Positions 40,165-48,115 of a DNA stretch of 64,000 bases are shown piece after piece. The DNA is from Massilia atriviolacea. GTDB lineage: Bacteria; Pseudomonadota; Gammaproteobacteria; Burkholderiales; Burkholderiaceae_D. Below the pieces are notes generated by a model. The model saw nothing but the letters and a program-made list of their open reading frames with translations. It had not been told where the DNA came from and did no database searches. The position numbers and the translations under genes were made by a program. The DNA lies in assembly GCF_003953935.1 (NCBI RefSeq), contig NZ_RXLQ01000002.1, positions 62,001-126,000 of the forward strand, given 5' to 3'. Numbering within the stretch: the stretch's first letter is position 1; each line of letters begins with the position of its first letter.

Positions 40165-41116
40165 CCACCGGGGCCTTGGCCGAGGCCACCACCCGCTGTT
40201 GATGCCGTCCCTGGCCGCGCAGGCTGGCCTTGATCACCGGCGCACGCGATGCCGACGCCAGCACGATGACCGGTTGCGTGGTGCGCTGGCGCGTCCTGGC
40301 GCGGGCGATCACCGGCGCGGGCGCTTCGTCGCCGGCGATAAAGCGGCGGATACTCAGGGCATCGACGATGCGCGCCGAACTGGCTTTGGCGTTGAGCAGC
40401 ACCAGGGTCGCGTTCTTGCCGGCCGATTTGATCTTCATGATCAGGCAGCGGCCCGCTTCTTCGGTGTAGCCGGTCTTCGACAGGCCGATTTCCCAGCCCT
40501 TGGCGCCGACCAGGCGGTTGGTGTTGCGGTACTCGACCTCGCGCCCGCTGATATTGATGGTGTCGCTCGACTCGGTCGTGATGCGCGCAATTTCCGGATA
40601 CGCCGACGCCGCCCTGGCCATTTTGACCAGGTCCTGCGCCGTCGACTTGTTGTTCGGCGACAGGCCGGTCGGCTCTTCGATCACCGTCTGGGTCATGCCC
40701 AGCGCGGCCACCTTGGCGCGCACGGCCGACTTGAACGCCACCACGCCGCCGGGAAAGGTGCGGCCCAGCGCGGACGCGGCGCGGTTGTCGGAACTCATCA
40801 GTGCCAGCGCCAGCATGTCCTGGCGGCTGATCACGCCGCCCACCGGCACGCGCGAGGTGCTGTGCTTGACGATGTCGACGTCGCGCTGGTCGATGGCGAT
40901 CAGTTCGTTCATATTCTGTCTGGCGTCGAGCACGACCATGGCGGTCATCAGCTTGGTCAGCGAGGCAATCGAGACGACCTGGTTGGCATTCTTTTCGAGG
41001 AGGACCTTGCCGGTCTCGTCCTCGATCACCAGTACCGATTGCGAGCCGAAGGGCACGGCCATGGCGGTCGCGGCCGACATCGACATCAGTAGGGTGACAA
41101 GCAATTTCTTGATCAT
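40091..41116 (-). CDS. pbpG: D-alanyl-D-alanine endopeptidase (PBP7/8-like)
   Basis: This 341-residue periplasmic penicillin-binding protein of the S11 family has a signal peptide (1-20, ending ATAMA), catalytic Ser52 (SLTK), the SxN motif at 109-111 (SDN) and KTG at 214-216. PBP7 cleaves DD-crosslinks in peptidoglycan. The C-terminal 75 residues are a basic tail rich in Arg, Lys, Val and Ala (for example VIARARTRQRTTQPVIVLAS) that goes beyond the usual catalytic core and may bind wall or membrane. The DNA for the last 25 codons is duplicated downstream. Confidence 0.92.
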   Translation of the reverse strand: MIKKLLVTLLMSMSAATAMAVPFGSQSVLVIEDETGKVLLEKNANQVVSIASLTKLMTAMVVLDARQNMNELIAIDQRDVDIVKHSTSRVPVGGVISRQDMLALALMSSDNRAASALGRTFPGGVVAFKSAVRAKVAALGMTQTVIEEPTGLSPNNKSTAQDLVKMARAASAYPEIARITTESSDTINISGREVEYRNTNRLVGAKGWEIGLSKTGYTEEAGRCLIMKIKSAGKNATLVLLNAKASSARIVDALSIRRFIAGDEAPAPVIARARTRQRTTQPVIVLASASRAPVIKASLRGQGRHQQRVVASAKAPVVKARLNSRVKLKQNKPVIHVHRRA

Positions 41117-41426
41117 GTGGCGGGTCTTTGCAGTAGGGCTGGGTATCGGGCGGCGCTCGTTGCGCGGCAGCTGCTGGATGGATTAATTCTATGCGGCAAC
41201 TACTATAAGGGGCACGATAGCATCAAAGACGCGGCCATGTCTAGCGTGCGCGCGCTGAAACGAGCTCAAGCGCAAGAAACGCCTTAATAAAGTCGCGTAA
41301 GTGCCTGAATTATTTCAGGAAAGCAAAGTTTCTCGCATGCTATTTGGATGGAGAAAATGCTATCGGGAGGGCGGGGGAATGGGCTAAAAACCGCTTCCGC
41401 GCCGATGGCGGAAGCGGGAGCGGCGC
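41117..41426. other. 310-bp intergenic region between pbpG and the sulfate-binding gene
   Basis: This is the upstream region of pbpG and the downstream region of the sulfate-binding gene. It holds the terminator at 41385-41416 and a perfect small dyad CCTGAA-N4-TTCAGG (41304-41319). A TATAGT element on the minus strand (41202-41207 region) could belong to the pbpG promoter, but no well-spaced -35 element was found. Confidence 0.5.
41385..41416 (-). terminator. Rho-independent terminator of the sulfate-binding protein gene
   Basis: Read on the minus strand: GCTTCCGC, a 7-base loop, GCGGAAGC, then GGTTTTT. It starts 11 bases beyond the stop codon. Confidence 0.8.
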
Positions 41427-42443
41427 TTACTTGGCCTGGTAGATCTTGTCGAATTCGCCGCCGTCGTCGAAGTGGGTTTTCTGCGCCTTTTTCCAGCCGC
41501 CGAAGACGTCGTCGACCGTGAACAGCGAGATCGGTTTGTAATTGGCGGCGAACTTCTTGGCTACCGCTTCCGAGCGCGGCCGCAGGTAATGCCTGGCGCC
41601 GATGGTCTGGCCCGCTTCCGAGTAGAGGAAGTTCAGGTAGGCGGTGGCCTGCTTGCGCAAGCCGCGCTTGTCGACCACCTTGTCCACCACCGCCACCGGC
41701 GACTCGGCCAGGATCGAGACCGGCGGATAGACGACCTCGAAGTTGTCGCCGAATTCGGTGCGCACCATCTGCACTTCGCTCTCGAAGGTCACCAGGGCGT
41801 CGCCGATGTCGCGCTGGGTGAAGGTGGTGGTGGCGGCGCGGCCGCCGCCGTCGAGCACCGGCACGTTCTTGAAGATGCGCGTGACCAGCTCGCGCGCCTG
41901 GGCCTCGGTGCCGCCCTTCTTGATCGTGGCGCCCCAGGCGGCCAGGTAGGTGTAGCGGCCGTTGCCCGCCGTTTTCGGGTTCGGAATGACCACTTTCACG
42001 CCCGGCTTGCCCAGGTCATCCCAGTTCTTGATCTGTTTAGGGTTGCCTTTACGCACCAAAAAAATCATCGTCGAATAATATGGCGCCGCATTATGGGGAA
42101 ATTTCTTGGCCCAGTCGGCCGCCACCACGCCGCGGTCGGCCAGCATGTCGATATCGTTGGCCTGGTTCATGGTCACCACCGACGCTTCGAGCCCGTCCGC
42201 GACGGAGCGCGCCTGCTTGCTGGAACCGCCGTGCGACATGTTGACGCTGACCGTTTCGCCGGTCGTCTTCTTGTATTCGGCAATGAAAGCCGGGTTGATT
42301 TCCTTGTACAGCTCGCGGGCCACGTCGTAGGACACGTTGAGCAACTGGGCGTCGGCGGCGCTGGCGCCGAGCGGCAGGATGGCCAGGCCGGCGGCCAGCG
42401 ACAGGATCGCGCGGCGGGTACGCAAATTGCATGTTGTTTTCAT
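41427..42443 (-). CDS. sbp: Periplasmic sulfate/thiosulfate-binding protein
   Basis: This 338-residue protein has a signal peptide (about 1-29, cleavage after GASA) and the Sbp/CysP signature: LLNVSYDVARELYKEINPAF, MSHGGSSKQARSVADGLEA, VVIPNPKTAGNGRYTYLAAW and GDALVTFESEVQM. It captures sulfate for the CysTWA ABC importer, whose genes are not adjacent. The closest match by eye is Sbp. A rho-independent terminator follows the stop, so it is transcribed alone. Confidence 0.92.
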   Translation of the reverse strand: MKTTCNLRTRRAILSLAAGLAILPLGASAADAQLLNVSYDVARELYKEINPAFIAEYKKTTGETVSVNMSHGGSSKQARSVADGLEASVVTMNQANDIDMLADRGVVAADWAKKFPHNAAPYYSTMIFLVRKGNPKQIKNWDDLGKPGVKVVIPNPKTAGNGRYTYLAAWGATIKKGGTEAQARELVTRIFKNVPVLDGGGRAATTTFTQRDIGDALVTFESEVQMVRTEFGDNFEVVYPPVSILAESPVAVVDKVVDKRGLRKQATAYLNFLYSEAGQTIGARHYLRPRSEAVAKKFAANYKPISLFTVDDVFGGWKKAQKTHFDDGGEFDKIYQAK

Positions 42444-42727
42444 GGTGTTCTCTTGGGCTTTCTATTGTAGGAACCGAGACGCATGGTCTAAAATCCGCAG
42501 CCAAAACGGAAGGATTGTTTCGTCATATGCTTAGATAGAACGGTCCGGGTAGTGTCGCATAAGCTTCCTTGATTTCCTTCCTTGGGTTTGGCCGCGAGTC
42601 GGGGTAGGCTGATCGGATTGGGCGAATTCGCAACAGGCGACATGGGCGGTTCTTGCTATAGTGGCTGGCTTGCGTTTAGGTTTTGATAATGACATTTTCT
42701 GTCCGTTACTATTTATTGTGATTGCAC

Positions 42728-43255
42728 ATGGGTATTGAGATTCGCAAAGCTGTGCCTGACGATGCGTTCGCCGCGTGCGACGTGCTGCGCCGCTCGATTG
42801 CCGAGTGCTGCGTGGCGGATCACCGCAACGATCCGGACTTGCTCAAGGCATGGCTGGGCAACAAGACGCCGCAGAACGTGGCGAGCTGGTTCGTGTCGCC
42901 GGCCAATTACGTCCTCATCGCCGAGCGCGACGGGGTGGTGGTCGGCGTGGCCCTGCTGACCCAGGCCGGCAAGCTGTCCCTGTGCTACGTCTTGCCCGAA
43001 GCGCTCTACAGCGGCGTCGGCAAGGCCCTGTTGCAGGGGGTGGAAGCGCAGGCGCGCGCCTGGGGCGTGAGCGTCCTGCGCCTGAACAGCACCCTCACCG
43101 CCAGCAACTTCTACGAACGCAATGGCTACATCCTCGCCGGCAAGGAAATGAGCTGTTACGGGCTGGAATGCGACTTCTTCTGGAAGAAACTGAACGCGAG
43201 CGACGCCTGCGATCCCGCTCCGCGTAAACGTTTTTGCAATTGTAGCGCTCAATAA
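42728..43255 (+). CDS. GNAT-family N-acetyltransferase
   Basis: This 175-residue protein has a GNAT fold: VLIAERDGVVVGVALL (beta4), GKLSLCYVLPEALYSGVGKALLQ with the acetyl-CoA-binding Gly-rich turn, and NSTLTASNFYERNGY (beta6-alpha4). The substrate is unknown. The ATG at 42728 (MGIEIRKAVPDDAF) fits the family; no clear ribosome site is visible. The C-terminal 20 residues, with several Cys and Arg, are unlike the family. Confidence 0.88.
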   Translation: MGIEIRKAVPDDAFAACDVLRRSIAECCVADHRNDPDLLKAWLGNKTPQNVASWFVSPANYVLIAERDGVVVGVALLTQAGKLSLCYVLPEALYSGVGKALLQGVEAQARAWGVSVLRLNSTLTASNFYERNGYILAGKEMSCYGLECDFFWKKLNASDACDPAPRKRFCNCSAQ

Positions 43256-43323
43256 TGCACGTGCGCCCTGTGCGCGCGGCAAGCTTGCGCTATAGTGTGC
43301 GCCTTGTTTACTGAGTATTCGTC

Positions 43324-44061
43324 ATGGCCACGCGCAGAGATTTTCTTCATCAAGGTGTATGCCTGTCCACCATGGGCTTGCTTTCGGTTCCGCTGATCGG
43401 TTGCGGCAGCGCCAGCGCGGCGCCGTCGGACAAGCCCCAGCGGCCGGTCCAGGCCGGCAAATCCGGCAAGGCGGCAGCCAAGCCGGCAATGGCGTCCCGC
43501 GCGGCGCCGGTCGCCCCGGCGCCGCAGACCGAACTGGCGCCCCCTCCCGATATTTTCGACGCGCAAGCGCTCGACCTCGATTTCTGGCTCAAGCCGCGCG
43601 TGCTGACCATGACGCGTCCGCAAAGCGGCGAAAAGACCAGGGTGCTGTACTGGAAAGATGGCCAGATCATCGATTCGGCCTACCAGGAGCTGTGCCACCT
43701 GATGCGCGACGTCAACGGCAAGGAAACCGCGCCCATCGATCCGAAACTGTTCGAAACGCTGTGGGGCACCCAGGCTTTCCTGGCGCGTTACGGGATCGAG
43801 CAACCGCTGGAGATCCTGTCGGGCTTCCGCACCGCCAAATCGAACGACAAGCTGCGCGAAGCGGGCGTGCCGGCGGCGCGCCAGTCGCTGCACATCGAAG
43901 GCAAGGCGGCCGATATCCGCATCGCCAACCTCAATGCCGAGGTGCTCGGCGGCCTGGTGCGCAGCTTCCGCCAGGGCGGGGTGGGGTATTACTACCGTTC
44001 GGGACCGCGCGGCGGGTGGATTCACGCCGATACCGGGCTGAAACGTAGCTGGAAGGGGTGA
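43324..44061 (+). CDS. Tat-exported YcbK-like DUF882 peptidase (M15-type fold)
   Basis: This 245-residue protein begins with a twin-arginine signal (ATRRDFLHQGV, then a hydrophobic core ending LIGCGSASA; the Cys also gives it a lipobox look). A Pro/Ala linker (35-75) leads to the DUF882/M15 zinc-peptidase-like domain with SGFRTAKSNDKLREAGV, the zinc ligands His-x6-Asp of LHIEGKAADIR and the final His of GWIHADTG. This is the fold of D,D- or L,D-carboxypeptidases acting on peptidoglycan. Confidence 0.9.
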   Translation: MATRRDFLHQGVCLSTMGLLSVPLIGCGSASAAPSDKPQRPVQAGKSGKAAAKPAMASRAAPVAPAPQTELAPPPDIFDAQALDLDFWLKPRVLTMTRPQSGEKTRVLYWKDGQIIDSAYQELCHLMRDVNGKETAPIDPKLFETLWGTQAFLARYGIEQPLEILSGFRTAKSNDKLREAGVPAARQSLHIEGKAADIRIANLNAEVLGGLVRSFRQGGVGYYYRSGPRGGWIHADTGLKRSWKG

Positions 44062-44191
44062 GCGGGCCAGCTTGCGCAGGCGCGCGAACTTCATTGATGC
44101 GTTCGCCATGCGCCTTCGCCTGCCTCGCTATGATCGTTGAACAGCCATGCCGGCTGGCGCTGTGTTGACAGACCAACGATAGGAGAACAAG

Positions 44192-44401
44192 ATGGACCCG
44201 ACTACCTGGCCCTGGAATCTACCGCAGAGCGTGCCGCTCTCCCTGCGCGACTTGATCGGACGACCGGTGCGCACGGTGCGCCCCGGCGACGTCATCACGC
44301 TGGAATATATCGCCGGCCGCGTCACCTTCTTCCTCGACGACGCCGGCCTGGTGGCCGACATCGGCTTCGAGCCGGAAGAACCCGCCACGCGATCGGCGTA
44401 A
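44192..44401 (+). CDS. I78-type peptidase inhibitor-like small protein
   Basis: This 69-residue protein starts behind a good AGGAGA site. The core LIGRPVRTVRPGDVITLEYIAG followed by RVTFFLDDAGLVADIGFE follows the pattern of the I78 elastase-inhibitor family (RPGD.vT.DY...RL.v.lDd.G.I). There is no signal peptide and no Cys pair, unlike most I78 members, which are exported. The target is unknown. A hairpin terminator follows directly. Confidence 0.7.
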   Translation: MDPTTWPWNLPQSVPLSLRDLIGRPVRTVRPGDVITLEYIAGRVTFFLDDAGLVADIGFEPEEPATRSA

Positions 44402-44408
44402 GCGCGAG

Positions 44409-44435
44409 CAAAAGGCCGCCTCAGCGGCCTTTTTT
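44409..44435. terminator. Bidirectional hairpin terminator
   Basis: AAAGGCCGC, a 4-base loop (CTCA), then GCGGCCTTTTTT. On the plus strand it ends the I78-like gene; on the minus strand it carries AAA on the other side and overlaps the last codons of the convergent gene. Confidence 0.8.
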
Positions 44436-44765
44436 GCGGGGCCGGCCGGAAGGCGCCTTATCGATGTTGGCCAGAATGGACTTCAGCACCAGGATATCGG
44501 ATGCGCGCGCGTCGTCCGGCTCGCTCTTTTTTACGCAAGCGATGTTCAGCGCAAGGATCTCCCGCATTTTTTTCCTGGCCGGCGCGTAGACCCGGCTCAA
44601 CAAGCCCCACGCCTGGAAGCCGCAGGCACGCCGGAACACTTCCGAAATGGGTTCCTCCGGCACGGGATTGTCATGCAGCCAGACGAAGGCTTCCAGCGCA
44701 TCGGGGTAGTTGCCTTGCACCACCAGTTGACAGGCCCTGATATAGGTTTCCTTCAGCTTTTCCAT
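44421..44765 (-). CDS. Small cytoplasmic helical protein of unknown function
   Basis: This 114-residue protein starts behind GGAG. It is helical and TPR-like (ACQLVVQGNYPDALEAFVWL, FRRACGFQAWGLLSRVYA) with a basic end (SGRPRKKGR). I do not recognise the family. It lies 71 bases downstream of the LexA-controlled Cys-rich protein gene on the same strand and may be in its transcript. Confidence 0.7.
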   Translation of the reverse strand: MEKLKETYIRACQLVVQGNYPDALEAFVWLHDNPVPEEPISEVFRRACGFQAWGLLSRVYAPARKKMREILALNIACVKKSEPDDARASDILVLKSILANIDKAPSGRPRKKGR

Positions 44766-44836
44766 TTGCCATCTCCGGTAGGGGGAAATGGATTGGACCG
44801 TTGGCAGGCATGGCCGGTTCGGCCCCGGAGCGGGCT

Positions 44837-45184
44837 TCAGTAGGGGCCGCGATAGTCGTCCAGCCAGCGCCAGTCGCCGCTGTGGCAGCTGCCGGTGCAA
44901 AGGCGCAGGAAATCGTTGATCACCATGCGGCAGTTGTAGCGGCCCTCGCTGGCGCGCGCGGTGGTGAGCTCGCAGACCACGTCCAGGTTGATCGAGGCGG
45001 GGATGCAGATCGACAGCTTGCAGCGCTGCGTATCCTTGTGCGCGTCGCGCAGCTTCCACAGTGGATCGCCGCCGGCAACGTTGCGGATCGGGCCGGGCCT
45101 TGCGCACACCGGCGCGGCGGCCGCCGCTGCGGCGCCGTGCGCCATCAACACCGACATGAGTCCGAGCGCGAGTTTCTTTTTCAT
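44837..45184 (-). CDS. Cys-rich exported small protein under LexA-type promoter
   Basis: This 115-residue protein starts at MKKKLALGLMSVLMAHG, a clear Sec signal peptide with predicted cleavage around residues 24-27. The mature part of about 90 residues has seven Cys (in APVCARP, QRCKLSICIP, DVVCELT, YNCRMV, RLCTGSCHS), enough for at least three disulfides, and ends WRWLDDYRGPY. I do not recognise the family. A promoter with an embedded LexA box lies 99-127 bases upstream of the ATG, so it should respond to DNA damage. It may be co-transcribed with the helical protein gene that follows. Confidence 0.7.
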   Translation of the reverse strand: MKKKLALGLMSVLMAHGAAAAAAAPVCARPGPIRNVAGGDPLWKLRDAHKDTQRCKLSICIPASINLDVVCELTTARASEGRYNCRMVINDFLRLCTGSCHSGDWRWLDDYRGPY

Positions 45185-45282
45185 GGCATCCCCGTCAAAG
45201 TTGTTGAGCTCGACACGCAAGCCGGATGGGCGCACTGTTGCGGCCAGGTCATGCGCGTGGGAGCTGGATGTGACCGGGAGTC

Positions 45283-45311
45283 ACTATACTGTATGGATGT
45301 ACAGTAGTAAA
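45283..45311 (-). promoter_or_regulatory. Minus-strand promoter with embedded LexA box
   Basis: On the minus strand TTTACT (45311-45306), a 17-base spacer and TATAGT (45288-45283) form a sigma70 promoter. The spacer and element edges are filled by TACTGTATGGATGTACAGTA (plus-strand reading, 45287-45306), with 7-base perfect arms TACTGTA/TACAGTA and the CTGT-N8-ACAG core of the LexA consensus. The only well-placed gene is the Cys-rich exported protein at 44837-45184. Confidence 0.8.
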
Positions 45312-45529
45312 CTGGAACGAACAAGGGCGCCGTGGATCCAACGCAGGCCATGTCAACGGCTGGAATGGGGCGGGAACGAGGAATGCCGCTTGCCGGCGCA
45401 AGGTCGAACGCTGCGCGCCTGCATCGACATCGGTATCGGACGTTGTCAGCCTGGGATCGACTTCTTCCCGGCCGGGGCCTGTCATCGCACGATCATGTTC
45501 GCGCCGTTGCGGATGAATGCCGTCGAATC

Positions 45530-45617
45530 TGGTGCGTGGTCCAGGATTCGAACCTGGTTATCAGTCATTCGGTCTGCGACGCTTCTGACTGGGCTTTACC
45601 GGATAAGCGAACCACGC
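45530..45617 (-). tRNA. tRNA-like gene with an enlarged anticodon loop
   Basis: This 88-base minus-strand element has acceptor stem GCGTGGT/ACCACGC (7 pairs), discriminator A and an encoded CCA. The D arm is GCTT-ATCCGGTA-AAGC (A14, GG and A21 in place), the T arm is CCAGG-TTCGAAT-CCTGG, and the variable region is four bases (ATAA). The anticodon stem is CAGTC/GACTG, but it encloses a 20-base loop (AGAAGCGTCGCAGACCGAAT) instead of 7, without a T at the position before any anticodon. No long-variable-arm fold is possible. No amino acid can be assigned. It is either a broken tRNA or a repurposed one. Confidence 0.65.
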
Positions 45618-45623
45618 ACCTTC

Positions 45624-45651
45624 ATGATAGCCAGAAAATTCTAAAACGCAA
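45624..45651 (-). promoter_or_regulatory. Promoter of the tRNA-like gene
   Basis: On the minus strand TTGCGT (45651-45646), a 16-base spacer and TATCAT (45629-45624). The predicted transcription start coincides with the 5' end of the tRNA-like element, so the element is probably transcribed. Confidence 0.5.
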
Positions 45652-45680
45652 TAAGAATTTACTGTGACCAATGAATCCGC

Positions 45681-45890
45681 TCAATCGTACGCATACGGCC
45701 GGGCCGGCAGGGCGTCTTCGCGCTGTTTGTCGAGCTCATCGAGATCGACGCGGCGATCCCACCAGATGTCCCAGCCGCGCCGGCGGTCTTGCTCCACTTC
45801 CGGATGCCGCGCCAGATAGTCCTGCATGAACTGGTCGAATTCGGACACATACGCCTTGCGCGCAGGGCGATATTTCTCGGTGTGCGCCAT
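45681..45890 (-). CDS. DUF3460 small protein
   Basis: This 69-residue protein (MAHTEKYRPARKAYVSEFDQ, EFDQFMQDYLARHPEV, GWDIWWDRRVDLDEL) belongs to DUF3460, a small family known from betaproteobacteria. The start is chosen because GGGAGGA precedes it; the longer reading adds 18 unlikely residues. The function is unknown. It is divergent from the 140-residue protein gene. Confidence 0.88.
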   Translation of the reverse strand: MAHTEKYRPARKAYVSEFDQFMQDYLARHPEVEQDRRRGWDIWWDRRVDLDELDKQREDALPARPYAYD

Positions 45891-46004
45891 CGTCCATCCT
45901 CCCGTTAACGCTACTATGACCAGCCGTGCGTGCATTGGTTCCATGTACGCGCGGCTGAAAATGCCGTACGATACGCGCCGTTATCGCTTAACTGTCAGGA
46001 CGCA

Positions 46005-46427
46005 ATGAACTCAGAAACACCCGCGCCAGCGCCGGCCCCGCGCTTTCGCCCCCGTCCCTGGACCGCCCTGGAAACCGTGCAGGACGTCGAGCTGTGGATC
46101 GACGAGCACAACCAGAGCCTGAGCGAGCACATCGCCCCGCACGAAACCGGCTACGGCGTCTGCTTCACCCTGGCCGTGGGCGGCAATCTCTACATGCAGA
46201 CCAGCGCCGACGCCGTCATCCTCGATGTCGACGACGATGCCGCCTGGATCGCGCCCCTGATCATGGCCGCCACCGGCGTGGCCGAGCCGCAGGGCCAGCT
46301 GTGGGTGCTGCCGGACGACAAACTGGTCCAGCTCATCATCGGGCTGTCGAGCCTGGTCGCCAGCACGACCCTGGTGGTCGGCCACAATTTTGGCGGCCGC
46401 CACCGTAAGGCCAGCTATTCGCGCTAA
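46005..46427 (+). CDS. Conserved hypothetical cytoplasmic protein
   Basis: This 140-residue protein has a Pro/Arg-rich start (PAPAPAPRFRPRPWTALETV) followed by a compact alpha/beta domain (ELWIDEHNQSLSEHIAPHET, LYMQTSADAVILDVDDDAAW, LWVLPDDKLVQLIIGLSSLV). No signal peptide or known motif was recognised. It precedes the ABC binding-protein gene by 32 bases on the same strand and could be co-transcribed. Confidence 0.7.
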   Translation: MNSETPAPAPAPRFRPRPWTALETVQDVELWIDEHNQSLSEHIAPHETGYGVCFTLAVGGNLYMQTSADAVILDVDDDAAWIAPLIMAATGVAEPQGQLWVLPDDKLVQLIIGLSSLVASTTLVVGHNFGGRHRKASYSR

Positions 46428-46459
46428 ACTGTTTTCTTTTCCACCACATTGCCGCTTCC

Positions 46460-47269
46460 ATGCCCATCCTCTCCCGTCGCCGCCTGGCCCTGACCCTGAC
46501 CCTCGGACTGATCGGCGCCGCCCTGGCCATGCCGGCCGCGGCCGCCGACCTGCTGACCACCGTCAAGGCGCGCGGCACCCTGAAAATCGCCATGGAAGGC
46601 ACTTATCCGCCTTTTAATTTCAAGGACTTGAAGACCAACCAGCTGGCCGGCTACGATGTCGAGGTCGCCACTTTGCTGGCGGCGCGCCTGGGCCTCAAGC
46701 CCGAGTTCGTCACCACCGAGTGGAGCGCCATCCTGGCCGGGCTTGCCGCCGGCAAGTTCGATGTGGCGATCAGCCAGGTGGGCATCAATCCCAAGCGCGA
46801 GCAAAGCTTCGATTTTTCCGAGCCGTACACCTATTCCAACCCGCAACTGATCGTGCGCAAGAACGAAAAGGCGAGCTATGCCGGCCTGGAGGCGCTCAAG
46901 GGCAAGAAGCTGGGCGTGGGGCAGGGCAGCGTGTACGAGCAGCAAGCCAAGGCCGTGCCCGGCATCGAGGTGAAGAGCTATCCGGCCGCGCCGGAAGCCC
47001 TGCAGGACCTGGCCTTCGGCCGCATCGACGCCGCCCTCAACGACAGCCTGATGGTGGCCTACCTCCTGAATCACTCCAAGCTGCCGATCCAGGCCGGCGC
47101 GCGCGTTGGCAATGTCGAGCGCATGGGCATTCCCATCCGCAAGGGCAACCCGCAGCTCAAGGCGGCCCTGAACAAGGCGCTGGCCGAGGCCCAGGCCGAT
47201 GGCAGCCTCAAGAAGATATCCCTCAAGTGGTTCGGTAGCGACGTCAGCCGCCCAGCCGCGCAGCCCTGA
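46460..47269 (+). CDS. Periplasmic amino-acid-binding protein of an ABC transporter (cystine-type)
   Basis: This 269-residue protein has a Sec signal (1-29, ending MPAAAAD) and the family 3 solute-binding fold: GTLKIAMEGTYPPFNFKD, GYDVEVATLLAARLGLKPEF, EWSAILAGLAAGKFDVAISQVGI and ALNDSLMVAYLL. Resemblance is closest to the FliY/TcyA cystine binders. It is followed by the permease gene 15 bases later; no ATPase gene is next to them. Confidence 0.9.
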   Translation: MPILSRRRLALTLTLGLIGAALAMPAAAADLLTTVKARGTLKIAMEGTYPPFNFKDLKTNQLAGYDVEVATLLAARLGLKPEFVTTEWSAILAGLAAGKFDVAISQVGINPKREQSFDFSEPYTYSNPQLIVRKNEKASYAGLEALKGKKLGVGQGSVYEQQAKAVPGIEVKSYPAAPEALQDLAFGRIDAALNDSLMVAYLLNHSKLPIQAGARVGNVERMGIPIRKGNPQLKAALNKALAEAQADGSLKKISLKWFGSDVSRPAAQP

Positions 47270-47284
47270 GCGCCGGCGGTGCCG

Positions 47285-47950
47285 ATGGATTGGGCCGCGC
47301 TGGCCGAACTCTTGCGCGATGCCGCGCCGTCGATGCTCAAGGGCACCGGCTACACGGTCCTGTTCGCGCTGGCCTCGATGGTCGGCGGCTTGCTGCTGGG
47401 TTTCCCCACGGCCCTGATGCGCCTGTCGCGCTGGAAACTGGTGCGCGCGCCCGCCGAACTCTACGTCAGCGCCATGCGCGGCACCCCGCTGCTGGTGCAA
47501 CTGTATGTGATCTATTACTGGCTGCCCAGCATCGGCATCGATTTTCCGCCGGTGGTGGCGGGGGTGCTGGCGCTGTCGCTCAATGCCGGCGCCTTCCTGT
47601 CGGAGAGCATTCGCGGCGCCGTGCTCGGCGTCAGCCAGGGCCAGTGGCGCGCCAGCTTCAGCCTCGGCCTCGGTTACTGGACTACCCTGTATCACGTGGT
47701 GCTGCCGCAAGCGCTGCGCGTGGCCGTGCCGTCGATGAGCAATACCCTGATCAGCCTGATCAAGGATACCTCGCTGGTCTCGGTCGTCACCATTAGCGAG
47801 CTCATGCTTGCGACCAAGGAAGCGGTGGCCGGCAGCGCCAATCCCTTGCCGCTGTATATGACCGCAGCCCTGATCTACTGGTGCCTGAGCCTGCTGTTCG
47901 AAGCGCTGCAGCGCTATCTGGAGCGGCGCCTGAACCGCGCGCACCGCTGA
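47285..47950 (+). CDS. Polar amino-acid ABC transporter permease
   Basis: This 221-residue inner-membrane permease has five or so TM segments and the family EAA loop (REALRVAVPS-type: VLPQALRVAVPSMSNTLISL, where EAA is replaced by PQA). The signature MRGTPLLVQLYVIYY marks the HisM/GlnP/TcyB family. The ATG at 47285 is preferred over the GTG two codons earlier; neither has a good ribosome site. It works with the binding protein before it and an ATPase encoded elsewhere. Confidence 0.9.
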   Translation: MDWAALAELLRDAAPSMLKGTGYTVLFALASMVGGLLLGFPTALMRLSRWKLVRAPAELYVSAMRGTPLLVQLYVIYYWLPSIGIDFPPVVAGVLALSLNAGAFLSESIRGAVLGVSQGQWRASFSLGLGYWTTLYHVVLPQALRVAVPSMSNTLISLIKDTSLVSVVTISELMLATKEAVAGSANPLPLYMTAALIYWCLSLLFEALQRYLERRLNRAHR

Positions 47951-48115
47951 CGTCGCCGCCGCGCCGCGAATCTGTGGCGCGCCGGCGGGCGGCGCTCGAC
48001 ATGGCGCCCGCGCCCATGCTAGTCTTGTCGCAGTGCTTCCACCTTCCGTTGCGCGCCGTGCGCGTGCCGCTGCGTGGCGGCTGTCCGCTGGCGTAGGCAA
48101 TCTGTGCGAGGTGAG

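Noticed and set aside
45530-45617. Reading the tRNA-like element as a class II tRNA (Leu/Ser/Tyr) from its 88-base length
   Set aside because: No 5-bp anticodon stem with a 7-base loop can be formed in the 17 bases after the D arm, and the variable region next to the T arm is only four bases. The extra bases sit in the anticodon loop.
45332-45667. 111-residue plus-strand frame after the LexA box
   Set aside because: It runs through the tRNA-like element on the opposite strand and has no motif or ribosome site. The LexA box is better placed for the minus-strand gene because a -35/-10 pair with 17-base spacing exists only in that direction.
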